DNA of 13,416 nt from Clostridiales bacterium. Lineage in GTDB: Bacteria; Bacillota; Clostridia; Oscillospirales; Oscillospiraceae. Below are positions 1 through 5,854 of the stretch, in pieces. The stretch lies in the NCBI GenBank assembly GCA_021201515.1, contig JAJQET010000048.1, positions 1 through 13,416 on the forward strand, in the 5' to 3' direction. The notes under the pieces were generated by a model. The model did not search any database. It was not told where the DNA came from and worked only from the letters and a program-made list of their open reading frames with translations. A program made the translations under genes and the position numbers. Within the stretch, counting starts at the first letter, position 1; the number at the start of each line of letters is the position of its first letter.

Positions 1-744
1 CAGGTAGGACAGCAGGGCCCCCACCGCCTGGGTGGCCTCGGCCTTCCCCTCCGGCACGGCGGAGGGGTTTTCAAACTGCTGTTCTGTCAGTGTGCGAGCC
101 TGCTCCAGGGCGAAGCACGCCTCCGCCACCTGCTCCACCCGGCAGTCCAGCCGCTGCCGCAGCAGCTCCGTCAGGTCGGCATTGTCCAAGGCCCCCTGGC
201 TGAGGATGGCCTCTTTGGGGGCGAAGCGGCCCAGCTCGTTCATCAGATGCTCCACCGCGTCGCCGCCGGAGAAGGCGGTAGCGCTGCACTCGCCGGTGGA
301 GATGTCGCAGAAGGCCACCCCGGCCCGGCTGCCGGACAGGTAGACGGCGGCGATATAGTTGTTCTTGTCCTCGTCCAGCAGCTCGGCCTCCACCGCCGTC
401 CCTGAGGTGACGATGCGGACGATGTCCCGCTCCACAATGCCCTGGGCCTCCGCCGGGTCCTCCATCTGCTCACAGATGGCAACCTTATAGCCCTTCATCA
501 CCAGCTTGGCCAGGTAGGGCTGATAGGAGTGATAGGGCACCCCGCACATGGGCACCTTCTCCTCCTCCGGGACGTCCTTCTTCCGGTCACGGGTGGTCAG
601 GGTCAGCTCCAGCTCCCTGGACGCGATGCGGGCATCCTCGTCAAACATTTCGTAGAAGTCACCCAGGCGGAAGAACAGAATGCAGTCCGGGTACTTTTGT
701 TTCATCTCCAGGTATTGCTTTCTCATGGGGGTCAGGTCTGCCAT
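1..744 (-). CDS. mutS: DNA mismatch repair protein MutS, N-terminal part (cut by window edge)
   Basis: MutS recognises mispaired or looped bases and starts mismatch repair with MutL. I see 248 residues beginning MADLTPMRKQYLEMK, against roughly 850-900 for a full MutS, so only the mismatch-binding domain and the start of the connector domain are present. The mismatch-wedging Phe-x-Glu motif is intact (F30-Y31-E32 in GDFYEMF), followed by the family signatures VPMCGVPYHS (about 65-74) and GYKVAICEQMEDP (about 85-97). The frame is open to base 1. The ATG at 744 fits the family N-terminus, although the ribosome site upstream is weak (GAAAGCGAG). No convincing promoter lies in the 203 bases before it, so transcription probably comes from miaB. 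MutS next to MiaB is a common clostridial arrangement. Confidence 0.96.
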   Translation of the reverse strand, partial: MADLTPMRKQYLEMKQKYPDCILFFRLGDFYEMFDEDARIASRELELTLTTRDRKKDVPEEEKVPMCGVPYHSYQPYLAKLVMKGYKVAICEQMEDPAEAQGIVERDIVRIVTSGTAVEAELLDEDKNNYIAAVYLSGSRAGVAFCDISTGECSATAFSGGDAVEHLMNELGRFAPKEAILSQGALDNADLTELLRQRLDCRVEQVAEACFALEQARTLTEQQFENPSAVPEGKAEATQAVGALLSYL

Positions 745-840
745 GGTGGTTTCTCGCTTTCTAATCATGATACGTTGAGGGGCAGGATTGCCTGTAATGC
801 TGTTCAGGCAGGAAAAAGTTCCGATTTTTGCAGCCATGTG

Positions 841-909
841 TGTAGGGGCGGCCCTTGGCCGCCCGTGGAAACCGCCTGCTCACCCGGGCGGCCAAGGGCC
901 GCCCCTACA
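841..909. repeat. Head-to-head pair of REP-like hairpin units (BIME-like)
   Basis: Two perfect 25-base inverted arms (841-865 and 885-909) flank a 19-base spacer. Each arm is itself a small hairpin: a GTAG foot (842-845), then GGGCGGCC (846-853), a 3-base loop CTT, GGCCGCCC (857-864) and a final G. A GTAG-type foot beside a short palindrome, with units in inverted pairs, is the architecture of REP/BIME elements mobilised by RAYT transposases; that link is an inference. It sits 39 bases after the miaB stop. On the minus strand no T-run follows it, so it does not look like a terminator. A third unit lies at 10531. Confidence 0.8.
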
Positions 910-947
910 AAAAACAGGGATTTAGGCTTCACGCAGTAGTAGGGCCA

Positions 948-2366
948 CTAACAGCTCAACTCCCCAAACAGCGCCCAGGTGGACGACCGCACAATCTTCA
1001 CCTGCTGCCGGGTGCCAATCAGTTCCTCCGGCCCGTTCAGATGCACCAGCCGCCCGCCGTCGGTGCGGGCGGTGAGATTGTGGTTTTTGTCCTGGGTGTT
1101 CACCCCGTCCACCAGCACCCGGAGGGTCCGGCCCACATAGGCGGCGTGCTTTTGGGCGGAGATGTCGTTCTGCACCTCCAGCAGATGCTGGAAGTTGGCG
1201 CTCTTCTGCTCCTTCGGCATGGGGTCCTCCATCTCCGCCGCCGGGGTGCCCTTCCGGGGGGAGAAGATGAAGGTGAACAGGGCGTCAAACCCCACCTCCT
1301 GAATCAGGGACAGGGTTTCCTCAAACTCCTCCTGGGTCTCACCGGGGAAGCCCACGATGACGTCGCTGGTCAGCACGATGTCGGGAATCAGCGCCCGCAG
1401 CCGCCGCACCTCGTCCAGGTAGGTTTCCCGGTCATAGTGCCGGTTCATGGCCTTCAGCACCCGGCTGGAGCCGGACTGGAAGGGCAGATGAAGCTGGGGA
1501 GCCACCTTCTCGCAGGCGGCCATGGTCTCGAACAGCTCCTGGCTGGCGTCCCTAGGGTGGCTGGTCATGAAGCGAATTTGAAAATCGCCGGGGATGGCAT
1601 TGCAGGCCCGGAGGAGGCCGGCAAAGTTCATGTCCAGCCCCAGATCCTTGCCGTAGCTGTTCACGTTCTGCCCCAGCAGGGTGATGTCCTTGTACCCCTG
1701 GTCGGCCAGCTCCCGCACCTCCTGCAAAATCAGCTCCGGTGCACGGCTTCGCTCCCGGCCCCGGACGTGGGGGACCACGCAGTAGGTGCAGAAGTTGTTG
1801 CAGCCGTACATGATGGAAACCCAGGCTTTCAGCTTGCCCTGGCGCTGCACCGGCAGGCCCTCGGCGATGTAGCCGTCCACGTCCGGCGTGGCGAACACCC
1901 GCTTGCGGGAGTCCAGCACCTGCTGCAGCAGCTCCGGGAACCGGTACAGGGCGTGGGGGCCGAACACCATATCCACATAGCGGTAAGACTTGCGTATCTT
2001 CTCCTCCATGTGGGGCTCCTGCATGGCGCAGCCGCAGAGGCAGATGATTTGCTCCGGCTTGTTGCGCTTGGTGTGGGACAGGGCCCCCACGTTGCCCAGC
2101 ACCCGCATCTCCGCGTGTTCCCGGATGGCGCAGGTGTTGATGACGATGACGTCCGCATCCTCCTCGCTGGCGGTCATACCGTAGCCCATGCGGGAGAGCA
2201 TCCCCCGAATCTGTTCGGAGTCTGCCTCATTCTGCTGGCAGCCGTAGGTGTCCACCATGGCCAGCTTCGGGGCGGGGGAGGCGGCGTTTTGTGCCGCAAT
2301 CTGGTCGCAGATGGACAGCTGCCGGTCAATCTCCTCCTGGGGAATCAATACTGCCTGACGTTTCAA
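948..2366 (-). CDS. miaB: tRNA-2-methylthio-N6-dimethylallyladenosine synthase MiaB
   Basis: MiaB is a radical-SAM methylthiotransferase that converts i6A37 to ms2i6A37 in tRNAs reading UNN codons. The 472-residue protein has the usual three parts. The N-terminal auxiliary cluster domain has Cys43 (TYGCQQNEAD), Cys79 (NTCAIRE) and Cys113 (LCGCAMQ). The radical-SAM cluster motif is Cys189-x3-Cys193-x2-Cys196 (YGCNNFCTYC), followed by VVPHVRGRERSR. A C-terminal TRAM domain spans about 405-470. All six cluster cysteines are present and the length is normal for the family. The start is TTG at 2366, fixed by a perfect AGGAGG 8 bases upstream; no ATG fits better. It has its own promoter at 2420-2448 and probably leads into mutS. 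Confidence 0.97.
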   Translation of the reverse strand: MKRQAVLIPQEEIDRQLSICDQIAAQNAASPAPKLAMVDTYGCQQNEADSEQIRGMLSRMGYGMTASEEDADVIVINTCAIREHAEMRVLGNVGALSHTKRNKPEQIICLCGCAMQEPHMEEKIRKSYRYVDMVFGPHALYRFPELLQQVLDSRKRVFATPDVDGYIAEGLPVQRQGKLKAWVSIMYGCNNFCTYCVVPHVRGRERSRAPELILQEVRELADQGYKDITLLGQNVNSYGKDLGLDMNFAGLLRACNAIPGDFQIRFMTSHPRDASQELFETMAACEKVAPQLHLPFQSGSSRVLKAMNRHYDRETYLDEVRRLRALIPDIVLTSDVIVGFPGETQEEFEETLSLIQEVGFDALFTFIFSPRKGTPAAEMEDPMPKEQKSANFQHLLEVQNDISAQKHAAYVGRTLRVLVDGVNTQDKNHNLTARTDGGRLVHLNGPEELIGTRQQVKIVRSSTWALFGELSC

Positions 2367-2374
2367 ACCGGGTT

Positions 2375-2380
2375 CCTCCT
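2375..2380 (-). promoter_or_regulatory. Shine-Dalgarno site that fixes the TTG start of miaB
   Basis: AGGAGG on the minus strand, 8 bases before TTG at 2366. A 6-bp hairpin (AATGCC/GGCATT, 2386-2401, loop of 4) stands 5 bases upstream of it in the leader and could influence access to the site. Confidence 0.85.
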
Positions 2381-2419
2381 AGTGCAATGCCTGAGGGCAT
2401 TTTGTTCCATGATAAATGA

Positions 2420-2448
2420 AGTATAGCATATCCGGGAAAAAGTGACAA
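2420..2448 (-). promoter_or_regulatory. Sigma-A-type promoter of miaB(-mutS)
   Basis: On the minus strand: -35 TTGTCA (2443-2448), a 17-base spacer and -10 TATACT (2420-2425). TGC directly before the -10 gives an extended -10. The predicted start near 2413 leaves a leader of about 47 bases. The promoter lies just downstream of the lipoprotein terminator, so miaB is an independent unit. Confidence 0.85.
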
Positions 2449-2480
2449 GCACAGGGGAGAAAATTCTTGCAAAGCGCAGC

Positions 2481-2508
2481 GCCGCCCATCCCGGCTGGGA
2501 TGGGCGGC
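2481..2508 (-). terminator. Intrinsic terminator of the lipoprotein gene
   Basis: A 12-bp perfect stem, GCCGCCCATCCC/GGGATGGGCGGC with loop GGCT, starts 13 bases after the stop codon at 2522. One further C-G pair and a G-U pair extend it. The T-tract that follows on the minus strand is broken (CTTTGCAAGAATTTT), so efficiency is uncertain. Confidence 0.7.
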
Positions 2509-2521
2509 GTGCAGCGTCCGG

Positions 2522-3514
2522 TCAGGACAGGGTATACACCGAGCCGTCCGCCATCTCCCCGCAGGTGACGGCGTCCGTCTCCCTGACGTACTGCTGATTC
2601 AGCTCCGGCAGGTCGTTGTAGGAAATCAGGAAACGGGTGCTGCCGATGGCGTAGGGGCCGATGCTGTACTCTCCGGCCAGAAACACCACCCCGTCCTCCG
2701 CCAGGTAGAAGCAGCTGTCCAGCACCACATAGTCCGAGACGGCGTCGGCATAGTCGTCAAAGAGGGGATTTTCCCCAGCGGCCTGAATGTCGTCGCAGAG
2801 CTGGACAATCAGCTCAGTGCAGGTGTCCGCCACCCCGTCCCCCAGGTCGGCAAGGGTGATCCTGGCCCCGGTGCTCAGGTCGTAGCACAGGGGGGTGTAG
2901 ACCGTGCTGCCGTGGGCCCCGCCGGTGTAGGCGGCGGTCAGGGTCAGCAGGGTCAGCACCTGGCCGTCCTGCCGCTCAATCTCCACCGTCTGGCTCAGGG
3001 AGTAGGCCCCGCCGTCGCTGCCCTCCTGCCTCCGGGTCTCGGTCAGCTCGTCCGCCGAGGCCAGCAGGTCCTCCAGTTCGCTGTCCAGGTCGGCCTGGAT
3101 GGCGGCGGTCACGGCCGCGTCGCTGCAGGTCACCGTCACCACAACATAGGAGAATTCCAGCAGGGTGCTGCCGTCCTCCCCCATGCGGTCATCGGTCACG
3201 TCCACCATGGAAACCCCTTCTATCGCGGTTGACTGAGACGATTCCTCCGGTTCGGTCACGCTCTCCGGTTCCGCTTCGCTGCTTTCCGGGTCGGCGGCGC
3301 TTTCCGTTTCAGGCTCCGCGGCGCTGCTCTCCTCCGCGGCGGCGCTGCTTTCCGGCTGGGTATCGCTGCTTTCCTCCGGGGAGACGGCGCTGCTCTCCGG
3401 CTGCACCCCGCTGCTACCGGACTGGGCGGCGCTGCCCTCCTCCGTCTGACCGCCGCAGGCCGCCAGCGCCAGGGTCATGGCCAGGGCCAGTAAAAAGCAT
3501 AAAACACGTTTCAT
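2522..3514 (-). CDS. Secreted lipoprotein with DUF4163/DUF3298 (RsiV/PdaC-like) domain
   Basis: This 330-residue protein starts with a lipoprotein signal (MKRVLCFLLALAMTLALAAC) whose lipobox LAAC places the lipidated cysteine at residue 20. Residues 21-97 are a linker made almost wholly of Ser, Glu, Ala and Pro in PESSA/PEESS-like units, a spacer that would lift the domain off the membrane. Residues about 100-310 look like the DUF4163 plus DUF3298 module seen in the anti-sigma factor RsiV and the deacetylase PdaC: YTGGAHGST at 196-204, then FYLAEDGVVFLAGEYSIGPYAIGS at about 269-292. There is no transmembrane anchor or anti-sigma N-terminus, and no deacetylase domain, so this is the extracellular module alone; its ligand is unknown. 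The ATG at 3514 has AAAGGAGA upstream. It has its own promoter and terminator. Domain call from motif recognition. Confidence 0.85.
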   Translation of the reverse strand: MKRVLCFLLALAMTLALAACGGQTEEGSAAQSGSSGVQPESSAVSPEESSDTQPESSAAAEESSAAEPETESAADPESSEAEPESVTEPEESSQSTAIEGVSMVDVTDDRMGEDGSTLLEFSYVVVTVTCSDAAVTAAIQADLDSELEDLLASADELTETRRQEGSDGGAYSLSQTVEIERQDGQVLTLLTLTAAYTGGAHGSTVYTPLCYDLSTGARITLADLGDGVADTCTELIVQLCDDIQAAGENPLFDDYADAVSDYVVLDSCFYLAEDGVVFLAGEYSIGPYAIGSTRFLISYNDLPELNQQYVRETDAVTCGEMADGSVYTLS

Positions 3515-3547
3515 GGGAACGGTTCTCCTTTCCTGTGTCTTAGCCTG

Positions 3548-3553
3548 ATTATA
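3548..3553 (-). promoter_or_regulatory. Promoter -10 element of the lipoprotein gene
   Basis: A consensus TATAAT on the minus strand, preceded by TGG (extended -10), 33 bases before the ATG. No good -35 hexamer sits 16-18 bases upstream (TGGTAT is the 17-spaced candidate), so the promoter would rely on the extended -10. Confidence 0.7.
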
Positions 3554-3725
3554 CCATTCTTTTCCTGTTGATACCAGAACAATTCAATAACAAAACAGTA
3601 AAATTAGTAACACCGTCTCTTTGCAATATTTTTATCTTTTCCTTTCATTTTTGTTGATTTTTCTCCGTTATGCAGGGAATTATTTGTGTAATCCTCCAGT
3701 TTTCTGCAAGTTATCTATTTTATAC

Positions 3726-3754
3726 TTGCATTTTGGCGTCAACTCTGCTATAGT
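3726..3754 (+). promoter_or_regulatory. Promoter-like sequence for a short plus-strand RNA
   Basis: -35 TTGCAT (3726-3731), a 17-base spacer, and -10 TATAGT (3749-3754) with an extended TGC. The predicted start near 3761 is only about 11 bases before an intrinsic terminator, so the main product would be an RNA of roughly 45-50 nt. No gene follows for 350 bases. Confidence 0.55.
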
Positions 3755-3771
3755 ACTCCATAGACAAGGAC

Positions 3772-3809
3772 GTCAGCGCCGCGTAGCCGCGACGCTGGCC
3801 TTTTTGTTT
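3772..3809 (+). terminator. Intrinsic terminator just downstream of a promoter
   Basis: A stem of 12 positions (3772-3783 with 3788-3799; loop TAGC; one C/A mismatch and one G-U pair) is followed by CTTTTTGTTT. The T-run follows only on the plus strand. No plus-strand gene lies upstream in the window, so the only visible transcript it could end begins at the 3726 promoter. Confidence 0.7.
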
Positions 3810-3921
3810 CTGCCCGGCGTCTCCCCGCGCCGGGGCAGGCCCTCCGGCGCGTTGGGCGCTCCCTCCTTTCTTCCGTCCGGCGCGTCCGCTTCCTTTTCCT
3901 CCTCCATATTCCTTTTTCGGG

Positions 3922-3951
3922 AAAGCCTCCGGTGTGCGCACCGGAGGCTTT
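3922..3951. terminator. 13-bp perfect hairpin, possible bidirectional terminator
   Basis: AAAGCCTCCGGTG pairs with CACCGGAGGCTTT around loop TGCG. The A-run on one side and T-run on the other suit termination on either strand, but the runs are only three bases long. It lies 67 bases before the pyrG -35 and could insulate pyrG from the short-RNA promoter at 3726. Confidence 0.5.
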
Positions 3952-4017
3952 CACCCTGTCAGGCGGCGGGCCGTCCCCGCCTCCGGGAAAATTCAGAGGC
4001 AAAACTTACTTTCTGCC

Positions 4018-4046
4018 TTGACGAAATTTGCCGTGGCGGTTACAAT
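4018..4046 (+). promoter_or_regulatory. Promoter of pyrG
   Basis: -35 TTGACG (4018-4023), a 17-base spacer and -10 TACAAT (4041-4046). It is the only predicted promoter in the window without a TGN before the -10. The predicted start near 4053 gives a leader of about 104 bases. Confidence 0.8.
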
Positions 4047-4075
4047 AGAACTAACTGGTTTCAGGGCTGCCCCAT

Positions 4076-4125
4076 CGTTTGCGCGGAATGGACGGCGGCT
4101 TTCCGGAGGGTGGCCCGCGCAAACG
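4076..4125 (+). promoter_or_regulatory. Inverted repeat in the pyrG leader
   Basis: An 11-bp perfect stem, CGTTTGCGCGG (4076-4086) with CCGCGCAAACG (4115-4125), encloses a 28-base loop and ends 15 bases before the pyrG ribosome site. GGCGGC in the loop (4094-4099) can instead pair with GCCGCC (4125-4130), which sits at the stem's end and runs toward the ribosome site. No T-run follows, so this is not an intrinsic terminator. A regulatory role is inferred. Confidence 0.5.
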
Positions 4126-4156
4126 CCGCCCGAATGTACGAAGGAGGCACATTCTC

Positions 4157-5788
4157 ATGTCTGTCAAGCATATTTTCGTCACCGGCGGCGTGGTTTCCGG
4201 CCTGGGCAAGGGCATCACCGCCGCTTCCCTGGGCCGCCTGCTGAAGCAGCGGGGCCTGCGGGTGGCGCTGCAAAAGCTGGACCCCTATATGAACGTGGAC
4301 CCCGGCACCATGAACCCCATCCAGCACGGCGAGGTATTCGTCACCGACGACGGGGCGGAGACCGACCTGGATCTGGGCCATTATGAGCGGTTCGTGGACG
4401 AGAACCTGACGGTGAACTCCTCCGTCTCCTCCGGCAAAATCTACTCCACCGTGCTGGACAAGGAGCGCCACGGCGACTTCCTGGGCCGCACTGTGCAGAT
4501 CATCCCCCACATCACCGACGAGATCAAGAACCGTATCTACCGGATGGAGAAGGGGGAGCCCAAGGACGTCATCATCACCGAAATCGGCGGCACCGTGGGC
4601 GACATCGAATCCCAGCCCTTCCTGGAGGCCATCCGGCAGATCAGCCGGGAGCTGCCCCAGGAGGACTGTATGTTCATCCACGTCTCCCTGATCGTCACCA
4701 TCCCCGGCTCCGGGGAGCAGAAGAGCAAGCCCACCCAGCACTCCTGCAAGGAGCTGCTGAGCATCGGCATTCAGCCCGACGTCATCATGTGCCGGGCGGA
4801 TAACGCCATCGACAGCGACATCCGCCGGAAAATCGCCCTGTTCTGCAACATTCCCCCGGAGAACGCCATCGCCAACCTGACCGCCCCCATCCTCTATGAG
4901 GTCCCCCTGATGCTGGAGGAAGAGGGCCTGGGCAAGGCGGTGTGCAAGCGGCTGAAGCTGAACTGCCCGCCCCCCGACCTGACGGAGTGGAGCGCCATGG
5001 TGGCCAGGGCCAAGGCCGTGGTGGACGGCGAGGTGGAGATCGCCCTGGTGGGCAAGTATGTGGCCCTCCACGACAGCTACCTGTCCGTGGTGGAGGCCCT
5101 GACCCACGGCGGCATTGAGAACGACGTGAAAATCAAAATCCGCTGGGTGGATTCCGAGCTGGTCACAGAGGGCAACGTGGCCCAACAGCTCTCCGGCGTC
5201 CACGGCATCATCGTCCCCGGCGGCTTTGGCGACCGTGGCATTCAGGGCATGATCGAGGCCATCCACTGGGCCAGGGTGAACAACGTCCCCTCCTTCGGCA
5301 TTTGCCTGGGGATGCAGATGACGGTGGTGGAATACGCCCGCTCCATGGCGGGGCTCACCGACGCCCACTCCTCCGAGCTGTGCAAAAACACCCCTTACCC
5401 CGTCATTGACCTGATGCCGGAGCAGCGGGACGTCCACGACAAGGGGGCCAGTATGCGGCTGGGGGCCTATCCCTGCAAGCTCATCGACCACAACTCCCGC
5501 ACCTATGCCGCCTACGGGGCGGAGGTCATCTACGAGCGCCACCGCCACCGCTACGAGTTCAACAACGATTATCGGGAGATCCTCACCAAAAACGGCCTGA
5601 AGCTGGTGGGCCTCTCCCCCAACAACCGGCTGGTGGAGGTGGTGGAGGTGCCCAACCACCCCTGGATGGTGGGCGTCCAGTTCCACCCGGAGCTGAAGAG
5701 CCGCCCCAACAAGGCCCATCCCCTGTTCCGGGACTTCATCCGGGCCGCCAAGCGGTACCGGGAGGAGACTTATCATACCAACCCCTAA
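4157..5788 (+). CDS. pyrG: CTP synthase (glutamine-hydrolysing)
   Basis: PyrG makes CTP from UTP, ATP and glutamine, the last step of pyrimidine nucleotide synthesis, in the cytoplasm. The protein has 543 residues, normal for the family. The N-terminal amidoligase domain (about 1-270) opens with the nucleotide-binding loop [10 protein letters not shown] (10-19) and contains [11 protein letters not shown] (142-152). The C-terminal class I glutaminase domain (about 295-535) has the oxyanion region PGGFGDRG, the nucleophile Cys383 (GICLGMQ), and the His510/Glu512 pair of the catalytic triad (FHPEL). The frame is open further upstream to an ATG at 4079, but the start at 4157 is preferred: it has AAGGAGG 9 bases before it, and [11 protein letters not shown] is the standard family N-terminus. 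It is a single-gene unit with its own promoter and terminator. Confidence 0.98.
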   Translation: MSVKHIFVTGGVVSGLGKGITAASLGRLLKQRGLRVALQKLDPYMNVDPGTMNPIQHGEVFVTDDGAETDLDLGHYERFVDENLTVNSSVSSGKIYSTVLDKERHGDFLGRTVQIIPHITDEIKNRIYRMEKGEPKDVIITEIGGTVGDIESQPFLEAIRQISRELPQEDCMFIHVSLIVTIPGSGEQKSKPTQHSCKELLSIGIQPDVIMCRADNAIDSDIRRKIALFCNIPPENAIANLTAPILYEVPLMLEEEGLGKAVCKRLKLNCPPPDLTEWSAMVARAKAVVDGEVEIALVGKYVALHDSYLSVVEALTHGGIENDVKIKIRWVDSELVTEGNVAQQLSGVHGIIVPGGFGDRGIQGMIEAIHWARVNNVPSFGICLGMQMTVVEYARSMAGLTDAHSSELCKNTPYPVIDLMPEQRDVHDKGASMRLGAYPCKLIDHNSRTYAAYGAEVIYERHRHRYEFNNDYREILTKNGLKLVGLSPNNRLVEVVEVPNHPWMVGVQFHPELKSRPNKAHPLFRDFIRAAKRYREETYHTNP

Positions 5789-5796
5789 ACAAAACA

Positions 5797-5824
5797 GCCC
5801 CCGACAGCATAAGCTGTCGGGGGC
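5797..5824. terminator. Bidirectional terminator between convergent pyrG and the lysozyme gene
   Basis: A 12-bp perfect stem, GCCCCCGACAGC/GCTGTCGGGGGC with loop ATAA. On the plus strand it is followed by CGCTTTTGATT, and on the minus strand by TGTTTTGTTT. It lies 9 bases after the pyrG stop and 31 bases from the stop of the opposite gene. Confidence 0.9.
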
Positions 5825-5854
5825 CGCTTTTGATTCTGTTTCGGCGTCCGGGGC

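Larger units (their letters stand above)
3554..4017. other. Gene-free stretch between lipoprotein and pyrG promoters
   Basis: I see no credible gene on either strand; the open frames here lack ribosome sites and resemble no protein family. The left third is AT-rich (3585-3725). The rest is GC-rich and markedly pyrimidine-biased on the plus strand (about 3860-3920). It contains a promoter-like sequence (3726-3754), an intrinsic terminator (3772-3809), a GC hairpin at 3811-3837 (TGCCC-GGCG against CGCC-GGGGCA, one bulge), a 13-bp hairpin (3922-3951) and a 6-bp hairpin near 3964-3982. Confidence 0.7.

Noticed and set aside
841..909. REP-like pair as the miaB terminator
   Set aside because: No T-run follows on the minus strand (the next bases are CACATGGCTGC), and mutS has no promoter of its own that I can see.
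855..2426. Long plus-strand open frame opposite miaB
   Set aside because: Shadow of miaB caused by GC-rich codon positions; His/Leu/Gly-rich translation, no family match, no ribosome site, while the minus strand encodes a complete MiaB.
4079..4156. Upstream in-frame start for pyrG
   Set aside because: No ribosome site there, it lies within the leader inverted repeat, and the family N-terminus begins at 4157.
4047..4156. Bacillus-type pyrG attenuation by reiterative G addition
   Set aside because: The predicted transcription start lies in AACTAACT rather than a GGG run, and the leader stem has no T-tract.
3621..4244. 207-codon plus-strand frame before and into pyrG
   Set aside because: It crosses an intrinsic terminator, the pyrG promoter and the pyrG start in another frame, and has no ribosome site.
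4061..5776. Long minus-strand open frame opposite pyrG
   Set aside because: Shadow of pyrG; low-complexity Val/Gly/His composition and no translation signals.
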